64,000 nucleotides of DNA from Flavobacterium sp. SLB02 (lineage in GTDB: Bacteria; Bacteroidota; Bacteroidia; Flavobacteriales; Flavobacteriaceae). Numbering within the stretch: position 1 is the stretch's first letter; the number at the start of each line of letters is the position of its first letter. Positions 49,843-59,142 of the stretch are shown here, piece after piece. The DNA is taken from positions 5,496,565-5,560,564 of the forward strand of contig NZ_CP045928.1 in the NCBI RefSeq assembly GCF_009664855.1, given 5' to 3'. The notes under the pieces are model-generated. The model was not told the DNA's origin, did not search any database, and saw nothing but the letters and a program-made list of their open reading frames with translations. The position numbers and the translations under genes were made by a program.

Positions 49843-52083
49843 ATGAAAAACAAAATCATATACCTATCAGCAGCATTAGCTTTTGCAGTATTTACCTCTT
49901 GTAAAAATGATGCAAAAAGTTCAGTAAGCTCAGATTCAGGTGAAGCAAAAGAGTATCAGGGAAAAGAAATAGGATCAGAATTTGATGCCGAAATCGACAA
50001 GTTAGTCGCTCAAATGACATTGGAAGAAAAAATCGGAATGTTGCATGGTAACAGCATGTTTACTTCTGGCGGTGTAAAGCGTTTAGGAATTCCTGAACTT
50101 AAAATGGCCGACGGACCGCTAGGAGTTCGTGAAGAAATTTCGCGCGACAATTGGGCTCCGGCAGGATTAACAGATGATTTTGCAACCTATTACCCTGCAG
50201 GCGGAGGTTTAGCCGCAACATGGAATGCCGAAATGGCGTATACATTTGGGAATAGTGTGGGGCAGGAACTACGTGCCAGAGATAAAGACATGTTGCTTTC
50301 ACCAGCCATAAATATTGTAAGAACGCCACTTGGAGGAAGAACATATGAATACATGTCTGAGGATCCGTTTTTGAACAAAAAAATTGCAGTGCCATTGATT
50401 GTTGGTTTACAGGATAATGATGTAATGGCTTGTGTTAAACACTTTGCAGCCAACAATCAGGAAACCAATCGTGATTTTGTCGATGTACAAATCGATGAGC
50501 GTACACTTCGTGAAATTTACCTTCCGGCATTCGAAGCTTCTATAAAAGAGGCTCATGCGTATAGCGTAATGGGCGCTTACAATAAATTTAGAGGAGAATA
50601 TTTATGCGAGAATGATTATATGCTAAATAAAATCCTTCGTGACGAATGGGGATTTAAAGGCGTTGTAGTGTCAGATTGGGCTGCGGTGCATTCTACAGTA
50701 AAATCTTTAAAAAATGGATTAGATATTGAAATGGGAACACCAAAACCATTCAATGAATTTTTTCTTGCCGATAAATTAATTGCTGCTGCTAAAAACAAAG
50801 AAATCTCAGAAGCAGAAATTGATGTTCACGTAAAAAGAATTCTTCGCACCTTGTTTCAGGTAAAAGCAATGGGTGGAAAAGAACGTGTAAAAGGAAGCAT
50901 TGCAACCGAAGCACATTATCAGGATGCTTATAAAATTGCCGCTGAAGCCATTGTTTTATTGAAAAATGACAACAATGCATTACCATTAAAATTAGACGGA
51001 GTAAAATCTATAGCTGTAATTGGAAACAACGCAACAAAAAAAAATGCTCTGGGCGGATTTGGAGCAGGAGTAAAAACAAAAAGAGAAGTTACACCACTTG
51101 AAGGTTTAAAAAATAGATTACCATCATCAGTAAAAATCAATTATGCCGAAGGATATTTAGAGCGTTACGACGAAAAAAACAAGGGGAATTTAGGAAACAT
51201 AACCTCAAATGGTCCGGTAACAATCGATCAGTTAGATCCGGCTAAATTGCAGGAAGCAATAGAAACTGCTAAAAAATCTGATGTTGCTATTATTTTCGCA
51301 GGTTCAAACCGTGATTACGAAACAGAAGCTTCTGACCGTAGAAACTTAAAATTACCATTTGGACAAGAAGAATTAATTCAGAAAGTATTGGCTGTAAATC
51401 CAAAAACGATTGTAGTAATGGTTGCCGGTGCACCTTTTGATATTGATGCTGTAAGCAAAAAAACGTCAGCTTTAGTTTGGACATGGTTTAACGGATCTGA
51501 AGGAGGGAATGCTTTGGCCGATGTCATTTTAGGAAAAGTAAATCCGTCAGGAAAATTGCCTTGGACAATGCCTAAACAAATCATGGATTCTCCGGCACAC
51601 GCCACAAACAGTTTCCCTGGAGGAAAAACAGTAAATTATGCCGAAGGAATTTTAGTAGGATACCGTTGGTTTGATACTAAAAATATCGCGCCATTATATC
51701 CTTTCGGATACGGATTGTCGTACACCACTTTTGCTTTCGATAATGCAAAATCAGACAAAGAATCGTACGCACAAAACGAAACCATTACAGTTTCTGTAGA
51801 CGTAAAAAACACAGGAAAAGTAGACGGTAAAGAAGTAGTTCAGTTGTACACTTCAAAAGCAGATTCTAAAATAACACGTGCCGCACAGGAATTAAAAGGT
51901 TTCCAGAAAACATTGGTAAAATCAGGAAGTTCTAACACTGTAACAATCAAAGTTCCCGTAAAAGAATTGGCTTACTATGATGTAGCCAATAAAAAATGGA
52001 CGGTTGAGCCAGGAAAATACACTTTAAAATTAGGAAACTCTTCAAGAGATATCAAAAAAGAGGTTGTTGTAACAATCAAATAA
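49843..52083 (+). CDS. GH3 beta-glucosidase lipoprotein (second of two)
   Basis: The 746-residue lipoprotein has a lipobox at C20 (FAVFTSC, then KNDAKSS). The GH3 layout is complete: TIM barrel with MADGPLGVRE, DKDMLLSPAINIVRTPLGGRTYEY and KHFAANNQE; nucleophile D278 in VVVSDWAAVH; C-terminal alpha/beta domain (SIAVIGNNA, FAGSNRDYETEASDR); and a Fn3-like domain at the end. The SDW form is usual in beta-glucosidases, which would hydrolyse the glucan backbone after side chains are removed. It is the last gene of the block lying between the two inverted palindromic elements. Confidence 0.92.
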   Translation: MKNKIIYLSAALAFAVFTSCKNDAKSSVSSDSGEAKEYQGKEIGSEFDAEIDKLVAQMTLEEKIGMLHGNSMFTSGGVKRLGIPELKMADGPLGVREEISRDNWAPAGLTDDFATYYPAGGGLAATWNAEMAYTFGNSVGQELRARDKDMLLSPAINIVRTPLGGRTYEYMSEDPFLNKKIAVPLIVGLQDNDVMACVKHFAANNQETNRDFVDVQIDERTLREIYLPAFEASIKEAHAYSVMGAYNKFRGEYLCENDYMLNKILRDEWGFKGVVVSDWAAVHSTVKSLKNGLDIEMGTPKPFNEFFLADKLIAAAKNKEISEAEIDVHVKRILRTLFQVKAMGGKERVKGSIATEAHYQDAYKIAAEAIVLLKNDNNALPLKLDGVKSIAVIGNNATKKNALGGFGAGVKTKREVTPLEGLKNRLPSSVKINYAEGYLERYDEKNKGNLGNITSNGPVTIDQLDPAKLQEAIETAKKSDVAIIFAGSNRDYETEASDRRNLKLPFGQEELIQKVLAVNPKTIVVMVAGAPFDIDAVSKKTSALVWTWFNGSEGGNALADVILGKVNPSGKLPWTMPKQIMDSPAHATNSFPGGKTVNYAEGILVGYRWFDTKNIAPLYPFGYGLSYTTFAFDNAKSDKESYAQNETITVSVDVKNTGKVDGKEVVQLYTSKADSKITRAAQELKGFQKTLVKSGSSNTVTIKVPVKELAYYDVANKKWTVEPGKYTLKLGNSSRDIKKEVVVTIK

Positions 52084-52155
52084 TACCTGAAACATTAATG
52101 CTCTTTGATTTTTATTAAAGAGCATTATTTTAATCTGTAGGGTGTAATTATTTTT

Positions 52156-52291
52156 AACACATAGAAACATAGAATTTATTGAACTCAAAAAGGCGTTTCA
52201 CTTGCATTAACAAACATAGCTATGTGTGAGAAACGAGTTTCTTTTTGATTTGCTTTTTTTCAAAATCATAAGATCTATGTTTCTATGTGTT
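52156..52291 (+). repeat. 136-bp palindromic element, copy 2 (inverted relative to copy 1)
   Basis: The terminal inverted repeats are 17 bp (aacacatagaaacatag / ctatgtttctatgtgtt). The interior (ggcgtttcacttgcat, aacaaacatagctatgtgtg, agtttctttttg) matches the reverse complement of the element at 43652-43791 closely. No ORF. The rest of the gap up to 52392 is AT-rich, with no feature I can name. Confidence 0.85.
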
Positions 52292-52392
52292 TAGTTAATT
52301 TTTTACGCATTACGCCCAACGGTTATTTTAATGAATAAAAATGAATTTGCGTGAATAAAACTTAAAACTAACTATTAAACCAACCAAACCAA

Positions 52393-53904
52393 ATGAAAAA
52401 TACTATTAAGAGTTACCTGTTTAGTGCCATTTTATGTTTGTCGTTTTTGACTATCTGGGCGTGTAGTTCAGAAAAAGATTTAGCAGATCCGGTACCGGTA
52501 GAAAATACACTAACTGCAGATGCCAATAAAATTGATTTTTTAGGCAAAGGCAGCGAATCTATTGTGAAAGTTACTGCCAATGTGCAGGCTTGGACAATTA
52601 CGAGTACAAATGCAAACTGGATAGAATTAAGCCAGACATCAGGAGTAAAAGGAACTGTTATCGTAAAAATAACAGCTTTAGAAAACACTACTAAAGAGGC
52701 TAGAACAGCAACCCTAACATTAAGCTCAGCGGAAGCTCCATCGATTCAAATTGCAGTTTCGCAGGCAGCAGGAAATCCTGTTACAGGTTTATATCCAAGT
52801 TACAACACAAACCCTATTGCGGCTGATGCTTCAGGAATGGGAAGCACTGCTGTACAACTTGCAGCAAAAATAAAATTGGGCTGGAACATTGGGAACACTT
52901 TAGAAGCTACTAACGGAGAAACCGCTTGGGGAAATCCAAAAGTAACCAAAGCGCTCATCGATGCTGTAAAAGCAAGTGGATTTAATGCGATAAGAATTCC
53001 ATGTTCATGGAATCAGTATTTAGAAAATTCGGCTACAGCAAAAATCAAAGCAGATTGGCTCAACCGCGTAAAAGAAGTCGTGCAATATTGTGTAGACAAT
53101 AATATGTATGTTGTAGTAAACATTCACTGGGATGGTGGATGGCTGGAAAACAATATAACCGAAGCCAAAAAAGAAGAAAACAACGCTAAACAAAAAGCAT
53201 TCTGGGAACAAATCGCAACACAATTACGCGGATTCGACGAGCATTTACTTTTTGCAAGTGCCAATGAACCAGCAGTTGAAGACGCGGCACAAATGGCAGT
53301 TTTAACCTCTTATCACCAAACTTTTATCGATGCTGTTCGTTCAACCGGAGGTAAAAATGCTTACAGAACATTAGTCGTTCAGGGACCAACAACAGATATC
53401 GAAAAAACAAATAAGTTAATGACTAGTTTGCCAACAGATGCAGCAGTAAATCGCATGATGGTCGAAGTACATTATTATACACCATGGAATTTCGCCGGAT
53501 TAACCAAAGACGAATCATGGGGCAAAATGTTCTACTATTGGGGAACAGGTTATCACTCAGCGACAGGTACAGATCGAAATGCAACTTGGGGTGAAGAAGC
53601 TGATTTAGAGAAATACTTCAAATTAATGAAAAATCAGTTTGTAGATAAAGGAATTCCTGTTTTGTTAGGAGAGTTTGGCGCCATACGCCGTACGAGTTTA
53701 ACCGGAGATGCATTAACTTTACATCTCAGCTCAAGAGCCTATTATTTAAAAACGGTGGTAAAAACAGCCAAAGCAAATGGTCTATTGCCGTTCTATTGGG
53801 ATGAAGGAAGTCTTGGCGACAACAGTTTCGGAATCATTAATAGATCTAATAATACAGTTTCTGATACTCAGGGCTTAAATGCAATGATCGAAGGATTACA
53901 ATAA
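52393..53904 (+). CDS. GH5 endo-glucanase lipoprotein with BACON domain (probable endo-xyloglucanase)
   Basis: The 503-residue lipoprotein has a lipobox at C24 (TIWAC, then SSEKDLAD). An N-terminal BACON domain (about 38-125; WTITSTNANWIELSQTSG) precedes a GH5 barrel of the subfamily 4 type (KLGWNIGNTLEA, GFNAIRIPCSWNQYL, VVNIHWDGGWLE). The acid/base is E292 (SANEPA) and the nucleophile E427 (LLGEFGA). The BACON-GH5_4 layout is that of the Bacteroides ovatus surface endo-xyloglucanase BoGH5A. It would cut the xyloglucan backbone at the cell surface and start the pathway. It is the best single pointer to the substrate of this locus. Confidence 0.93.
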   Translation: MKNTIKSYLFSAILCLSFLTIWACSSEKDLADPVPVENTLTADANKIDFLGKGSESIVKVTANVQAWTITSTNANWIELSQTSGVKGTVIVKITALENTTKEARTATLTLSSAEAPSIQIAVSQAAGNPVTGLYPSYNTNPIAADASGMGSTAVQLAAKIKLGWNIGNTLEATNGETAWGNPKVTKALIDAVKASGFNAIRIPCSWNQYLENSATAKIKADWLNRVKEVVQYCVDNNMYVVVNIHWDGGWLENNITEAKKEENNAKQKAFWEQIATQLRGFDEHLLFASANEPAVEDAAQMAVLTSYHQTFIDAVRSTGGKNAYRTLVVQGPTTDIEKTNKLMTSLPTDAAVNRMMVEVHYYTPWNFAGLTKDESWGKMFYYWGTGYHSATGTDRNATWGEEADLEKYFKLMKNQFVDKGIPVLLGEFGAIRRTSLTGDALTLHLSSRAYYLKTVVKTAKANGLLPFYWDEGSLGDNSFGIINRSNNTVSDTQGLNAMIEGLQ

Positions 53905-53919
53905 AATAATAGATTCACC

Positions 53920-53987
53920 TATAAGTGATATAAGATAATTTAATTTTTACGTATAGTTTGTACTTATGTTTTCTTATATCACTTATA
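53920..53987. repeat. 15-bp perfect inverted repeat between GH5 and CE20 genes
   Basis: Arms tataagtgatataag (53920-53934) and cttatatcacttata (53973-53987) are perfectly complementary and enclose 38 bases. They fill most of the 105-base gap. This could be a terminator, a palindromic repeat or a processing signal. Confidence 0.65.
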
Positions 53988-54009
53988 TGGTTTTAAAAAA
54001 ATAATTACA

Positions 54010-55956
54010 ATGAAGAAAAACATAATCTTTCTTTTTATAATGTGCAGCATCATGGCAAATGCCAATGTTAGAATGCCTTTACTATTTTCTGACGGAATGG
54101 TTTTGCAGCGCAATAAAGAAATTCCGGTTTGGGGTTGGGCAGAACCAAACGAAAAAGTCGAAGTTCATTTTAACACACAAACCAAAACCATCCAAGCCGA
54201 TAAAAATGGTAAATGGATGATAAAACTTTCTGCCGAAAAAGCCGGTGGACCTTTTGAGTTATCTATTACAGGAAAAAATAAAATCGTCATCAAAAATGTT
54301 TTGGTGGGTGAAGTATGGATTTGCAGCGGACAATCGAACATGGAATTCCAGATGTACAAAACCATGAACGCTGATAAAGAAATGGCCGATTCAGATTATC
54401 CTATGATTCGTCATTTTGGTGTTGCTCAGGATTTAAGCGGAACACCAAAAGAAGATCTCAAAGAAGGAAAATGGTTGCTAGCCAATAAAGAAAACATTCG
54501 TGATTTTACAGCAGCAGGATTCTTTTTCGCTAAGAAACTATATGCCGAATTAAAAATCCCAATCGGAATCATCAATACTTCCTGGGGCGGAACCAATGTA
54601 GAAACCTGGACAAGCCGTGAAGCTTTCGAAAAAAGCAATGATTTTAAGTCCATGATTGCTGATGTTCCGCAAGTCGATATGGATGCTGTTTTCGAAGTGT
54701 ATAAAAAATCAGTTCTGGATAATGTAAAAAAAGTTCAGGGTTTTGATGTTTCCATGGAAAATGAAGATCAGTTTAAAAACTTCAATTTTGATGATAAAAA
54801 CTGGCCCGAAATAAAAGTACCTTCCCTTTGGGAAAACCAGCAAATAGGCAATATCGATGGCGTAGTCTGGATGCGTAAAACAATTACACTTTCTGCAGAA
54901 CAAGCCAAAACAGAAGCCGTTTTGCATTTGTCTAAAGTAGATGACGAAGATATCACTTACGTGAATGGTGTTCAGGTAGGAACCAACAAAATCTGGGAAG
55001 CACTACGAGTTTATAAAATTCCACAAGGAGTTCTTAAAGAAGGCAAAAACGTAATCGCAGTAAGAATTGCAGATTATTCAGGCGGCGGCGGAATCTACGG
55101 TGATCCAGCGGATCTTAAAATCCAATTCAAAAACACTAGTTTACCACTCGAAGGACTTTGGAAATTCAATGTCGTTCAGGTGAAAATAGCCGTTTCACCA
55201 AATAGTTATCCATCGTTATTATACAATGCAATGGTAAATCCGTTGGTTCCTTATGCGTTTCAGGGCGTTTTATGGTATCAGGGCGAAGCAAACGTTTGGC
55301 AAGCCAAGCAATACAAAAAGTCATTTCCATTAATGATTACAGACTGGCGAACAAAATGGAATCAGGGCGATTTTCCTTTCTACTTCGTTCAATTATCCAC
55401 TTTCGACGAATTCAAAGGCAATAGTAAAGTCGGCAGCCGTTGGGCAGAACTTCGTGAAGCACAATCAGAAACTTTAAAATTAAAAAATACCGGAATGGTT
55501 GTAACCACCGATATTGGTAATGCAAAAGACATTCACCCAACCAACAAGCAAGACGTAGGGTTGCGTTTGGCGGCAATTGCATTAAACAACGTTTACGGCA
55601 AAAAACAAGTTTACAGCGGACCAACTTTTAAATCTCAGGAAATAAAAGGAAACGAAATAATCCTTACTTTCGACAATCTCGGAAGCGGATTATCGACTCC
55701 CGAAAATGCAGCACTAAAAGGATTCGAAATCGCGGGAGCCGACAAAGTTTTTCATTCCGCGAAAGCCATAATAAAAAATAACAAAGTCATCGTTTCAAGC
55801 GAAAACGTAAAAAATCCCGTAGCCGTTCATTACGGTTGGGCAGACGACGATAGCGAAATCAATCTTTTCAATAAAGAAAAATTTCCCGCATCGCCTTTCA
55901 GAACCGATAATTGGGAAATGATTACAGCAAACGAGGTATATAAGGTGAGTAAATAA
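54010..55956 (+). CDS. SGNH-type O-acetylesterase (sialate O-acetylesterase family, CE20-like)
   Basis: The 648-residue enzyme has a signal peptide (MKKNIIFLFIMCSIMANA). The SGNH catalytic domain has the nucleophile S109 in ICSGQSNMEF and the D507-x-H509 pair in KDIHPTNKQD. An inserted jelly-roll domain (about 250-385; WPEIKVPSLW, VNGVQVGTNKIW) splits it, as in CE20-like esterases. It would remove acetyl groups from glycans. In xyloglucan loci of other bacteria a related esterase clears acetylated galactose side chains before the glycosidases act. The GH95 gene follows after a repeat-filled gap. Confidence 0.88.
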   Translation: MKKNIIFLFIMCSIMANANVRMPLLFSDGMVLQRNKEIPVWGWAEPNEKVEVHFNTQTKTIQADKNGKWMIKLSAEKAGGPFELSITGKNKIVIKNVLVGEVWICSGQSNMEFQMYKTMNADKEMADSDYPMIRHFGVAQDLSGTPKEDLKEGKWLLANKENIRDFTAAGFFFAKKLYAELKIPIGIINTSWGGTNVETWTSREAFEKSNDFKSMIADVPQVDMDAVFEVYKKSVLDNVKKVQGFDVSMENEDQFKNFNFDDKNWPEIKVPSLWENQQIGNIDGVVWMRKTITLSAEQAKTEAVLHLSKVDDEDITYVNGVQVGTNKIWEALRVYKIPQGVLKEGKNVIAVRIADYSGGGGIYGDPADLKIQFKNTSLPLEGLWKFNVVQVKIAVSPNSYPSLLYNAMVNPLVPYAFQGVLWYQGEANVWQAKQYKKSFPLMITDWRTKWNQGDFPFYFVQLSTFDEFKGNSKVGSRWAELREAQSETLKLKNTGMVVTTDIGNAKDIHPTNKQDVGLRLAAIALNNVYGKKQVYSGPTFKSQEIKGNEIILTFDNLGSGLSTPENAALKGFEIAGADKVFHSAKAIIKNNKVIVSSENVKNPVAVHYGWADDDSEINLFNKEKFPASPFRTDNWEMITANEVYKVSK

Positions 55957-55961
55957 TATTA

Positions 55962-56080
55962 GGGCGTGACCATACCGAGATAAGAAGGCAAATATACTTT
56001 GCGTAAATGAGCCTTCTTATCTCGGTACGGTCGGGCTATCCACGCTAGTTCGGTAGCCAGCTTCTATCCCTCACGCGCGC
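55962..56080 (+). repeat. Structured repeat element GGGCGTGACC-[17-bp hairpin]-GGTCGGGCTATCC...CCCTCACGCG
   Basis: A perfect 17-bp stem (55973-55989 with 56011-56027) is extended by an outer gacc/ggtc pair and bordered by GGGCGTGACC on the left and GGTCGGGCTATCCACGC on the right. It ends near CCCTCACGCGCGC. The base composition is much richer in GC than the surroundings. From memory, elements with this frame (GGGCGT.ACC, variable hairpin, GGTCGGGCTATCC, CCCTCACGC) recur in Flavobacteriia genomes; I cannot verify that here. Confidence 0.7.
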
Positions 56081-56158
56081 AAATTGGGTTTTGATCTCTT
56101 AACAGGTTAAAAAAATCTTTTAGGATTCATAAAGAAATAAAACTTGGATTATGGATGG

Positions 56159-56290
56159 ATTAATCCCGAAGCTTCGGGACATCCCTAGAAAATAACCCGA
56201 GCCAAGTTCCGGAGGAACGATTTATATTGTAGCAACGGATTTTAATCCGTTGATAAAAAACGACATCGAAATAAAGTTCCGTAGGAACGA
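56159..56290. repeat. Cluster of short palindromes including two AGTTCCGKAGGAACGA copies
   Basis: The cluster holds cccgaagcttcggg (56165-56178), agttccggaggaacga (56205-56220), caacggat-ttta-atccgttg (56233-56252) and agttccgtaggaacga (56275-56290). It lies immediately before the GH95 ATG and leaves little room for an ordinary promoter. These look like dispersed palindromic units. Confidence 0.7.
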
Positions 56291-56310
56291 CACATATCAA
56301 ATAACGCAAA

Positions 56311-58707
56311 ATGAAATCAAACATAATAAAAACATTTTTCATTTTTCTTTTTACTGTAAACATTGCTGCCCAATCCAGTCATGTTTTATGGTACAATCAA
56401 CCTGCAGAATTTTTTGAGGAAAGCTTGGTTTTAGGAAACGGAAAAATGGGAGCAACCGTTTTTGGTGGCGCAAATTCAGATAAAATTTACCTGAATGATA
56501 TTACGCTTTGGTCAGGCGAACCTGTAAATGCCAATATGAATCCCGAAGCCTACAAAAACATTCCGGCCATTCGCGAAGCACTCAAAAACGAAAACTACAA
56601 ACTAGCCGAAGAATTAAATAAAAAAGTTCAAGGTAAAAATTCCGAATCTTATGCTCCGCTTGGAACATTAGAAATCAATAATTCAGAGAAAGGAAAAGCG
56701 GTAAATTATTATCGTGAGCTGGATATTTCGAATGCAGTATCAAAGGTGAGTTATGAAATGAACGGAATAAAATTTACACGTGAGTATTTTGTTTCGGCAC
56801 CAGACCAAATCATGGTAATCAAATTGACTAGCAGTATAAAAGGAGGTTTGAATTTTGACATTAATTTAAAAAGCCTGTTAAAATCAAATGTCGAAGTAAG
56901 AAATAATATTCTGGTAATGACAGGGTCTGCACCAATTCATGAAAATGCAGGATATCCGGTTGTACCAAAATATCAAAAAATACAAGATAGAGGAACAAGA
57001 TTCACTACTCTAATTCAAATTAAAAAAACAGACGGAAAAATTACAAGTTCCAGAGACTTTTTAAGGTTAAAAGAGGCAACAGAAGCATATGTTTACGTAT
57101 CTGTTGCGACAAGTTTTAATGGTTTTGACAAAAATCCGGCAACTGAAGGTCTGGATGATGTATCAATTGCCTTGCAAAACCTGGACAAATCATTTGCAAA
57201 ATCATTCGATCAATTAAAAGAAAACCATACAAAAGATTATCAAAAATTCTACAATCGTGTCACTTTAGATTTAGGCAAAACAACCGCCCCCGATTTACCA
57301 ACAAATGAACGTTTACTAAGATACGCAGATGGAAAAGAAGATAAAAACCTCGAAATCCTCTATTTTAATTACGGACGTTATTTGTTGATAAGCAGTTCGA
57401 GAACTTTGGGCGTTCCGGCAAATTTACAAGGCATTTGGAATCCGCATTTAAACCCTCCCTGGAGTAGTAATTATACGATGAATATCAATCTCGAAGAGAA
57501 TTACTGGCTGGCAGAAAACACCAATCTTTCAGAAATGCACTTGCCGCTTTTAAGCTTTATAAAAAATCTTTCAGTAACAGGAAAAGTTACGGCAAAGACT
57601 TTTTATGGCGTAACTCAAGGCTGGGCTGCTGCGCATAATTCAGATATTTGGGCAATGACCAATCCGGTGGGGCAATTTGGAAAAGAAGATCCAATGTGGG
57701 CGTGTTGGCCACTTGCCGGCGCGTGGTTAAGTACACACATTTGGGAACATTATATTTTTACACGAGACAAGTCATATTTAAAAAATGAAGGCTATCCGCT
57801 AATGAAAGGCTCTGCCGAATTTCTTTTAGGATGGATGGTAGCCGATAAAAACGGAAATCTAATAACATCGCCATCCACTTCACCTGAAAATCAATACCTG
57901 ACACCTGATGGTTTTGTTGGTGCAACAATGTATGGCGGCACGGCAGATTTGGCCATGATCAGAGAATGTTTTGACAAAACGATAAAAGCGTCAAAAGTTC
58001 TAAATATTGACACTGATTTTAGAGCAAAATTAGAAACGGCATTATCAAAATTATATCCATACCAAATTGGTAAAAAAGGAAACTTGCAGGAATGGTATTT
58101 TGATTGGGAAGATAAAGATCCTAAACACCGTCATCAATCGCAATTGTTCGGACTTTTTCCTGGCGATCATATTACGCCCGAGCAAACGCCTGATCTGGCA
58201 GCAGCATCAAAAAAGACTTTAGAAATAAAAGGAGATGAAACAACGGGTTGGTCAAAAGGCTGGAGAATCAATCTTTGGGCAAGACTTTGGGACGGAAACC
58301 GCGCTTATAAAATGTTTCGCGAATTATTGCGTTACGTAGATCCTGACGGAAAGAAAACCGACAAACCAAGAAGAGGAGGAGGAACATACCCAAATTTATT
58401 CGATGCGCATCCGCCATTTCAAATCGACGGAAACTTTGGAGGAGCCGCAGCTGTTGCCGAAATGCTGGTTCAGTCAAACGAAAACGAAATCAGATTATTA
58501 CCAGCTTTACCAGACGCTTGGGAAACCGGATCAGTAAAAGGAATTTGTGCCCGAGGAGGATTTGAAATCGAAATGAATTGGGAAAATAAAATTCTAAAAA
58601 AAGCTACAATTTCTTCAAAAACTGGAGGAAAAACAACTTTGATATCTGGTGATAAAAAACAAAATATCACATTGAAAAAAGGAGAAAAACTAGAAGTGAA
58701 CTGGTAA
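56311..58707 (+). CDS. GH95 alpha-1,2-L-fucosidase
   Basis: The 798-residue enzyme has a signal peptide (FFIFLFTVNIAAQ) and is probably periplasmic. It carries GH95 features: the N-terminal beta domain (VLGNGKMGATVFGG, LNDITLWSGEP), the (alpha/alpha)6 barrel with NLQGIWNPHLNPPWSSNY, and the residues matching the catalytic set of Bifidobacterium AfcA: N391 and N393 (MNINLEENYW), E526 (STSPENQY) and D706 (FQIDGNFGG). It would remove the terminal fucose of fucosylated (dicot) xyloglucan side chains by inversion. GH95 alpha-galactosidases also exist, so the sugar is inferred from context. It is the last gene of the locus; a terminator-like palindrome follows. Confidence 0.92.
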   Translation: MKSNIIKTFFIFLFTVNIAAQSSHVLWYNQPAEFFEESLVLGNGKMGATVFGGANSDKIYLNDITLWSGEPVNANMNPEAYKNIPAIREALKNENYKLAEELNKKVQGKNSESYAPLGTLEINNSEKGKAVNYYRELDISNAVSKVSYEMNGIKFTREYFVSAPDQIMVIKLTSSIKGGLNFDINLKSLLKSNVEVRNNILVMTGSAPIHENAGYPVVPKYQKIQDRGTRFTTLIQIKKTDGKITSSRDFLRLKEATEAYVYVSVATSFNGFDKNPATEGLDDVSIALQNLDKSFAKSFDQLKENHTKDYQKFYNRVTLDLGKTTAPDLPTNERLLRYADGKEDKNLEILYFNYGRYLLISSSRTLGVPANLQGIWNPHLNPPWSSNYTMNINLEENYWLAENTNLSEMHLPLLSFIKNLSVTGKVTAKTFYGVTQGWAAAHNSDIWAMTNPVGQFGKEDPMWACWPLAGAWLSTHIWEHYIFTRDKSYLKNEGYPLMKGSAEFLLGWMVADKNGNLITSPSTSPENQYLTPDGFVGATMYGGTADLAMIRECFDKTIKASKVLNIDTDFRAKLETALSKLYPYQIGKKGNLQEWYFDWEDKDPKHRHQSQLFGLFPGDHITPEQTPDLAAASKKTLEIKGDETTGWSKGWRINLWARLWDGNRAYKMFRELLRYVDPDGKKTDKPRRGGGTYPNLFDAHPPFQIDGNFGGAAAVAEMLVQSNENEIRLLPALPDAWETGSVKGICARGGFEIEMNWENKILKKATISSKTGGKTTLISGDKKQNITLKKGEKLEVNW

Positions 58708-58732
58708 AATAGTTCTAAACGCAATCTTTGTC

Positions 58733-58769
58733 AAACCCGACAGGTTTTTAAAACCTGTCGGGTTTATTG
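58733..58769 (+). terminator. Palindromic terminator after the GH95 gene
   Basis: A perfect 15-bp stem (aaacccgacaggttt / aaacctgtcgggttt) with a 3-base loop and a short T-rich tail. It is related to the palindrome after the GH97 gene. Confidence 0.7.
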
Positions 58770-58950
58770 TTTTTAAGCTCCATCGGAGCGAAGTATTTTA
58801 TAATTATATTTCACCTCGATGGGTTCTATGGTGATGTGGTTATAAATTTCTATAAATATTTCGTCCCTCTGGGCAATGTCATTAAGTTAAGATATTTTTG
58901 AATTCAGATTAACTATTTCTGTATCAATAACTCTATCAGAATTCGCAATC

Positions 58951-59052
58951 TTGTCATCTCGACGAAGGAGAGAGCACACAAGAAACTCGACAAAGATTGG
59001 CGAATATCTGAACGGAAATACTAGTGTGATCTCTCCTTCGTCGAGATGACAA
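58951..59052. repeat. Dispersed palindromic element TTGTCATCTCGACGAAGGAGAGA...
   Basis: A perfect 23-bp inverted repeat (58951-58973 with 59030-59052) encloses about 56 bases. It is followed by a (CT)7 microsatellite (59067-59081). It lies in a gene-free stretch (58708-59213) that also contains small palindromes such as gctccatcggagc (58777-58789). Confidence 0.85.
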
Positions 59053-59142
59053 ACTTTGTGGTTAGTTCTCTCTCTCTCTCTATTACTCATTCCTTAACTT
59101 AATAGCATTGCCCTCTGGGACTTAAATTTCTTTTGAAACTAA

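Noticed and set aside
29537..58707. Xylan rather than xyloglucan as the main substrate
   Set aside because: No GH10, GH11 or GH43 xylanase-type gene is present, while GH5 of the BACON/subfamily 4 type, GH31 of the KVDFGE type and GH95 point to xyloglucan. It is kept as an alternative because of GH39.
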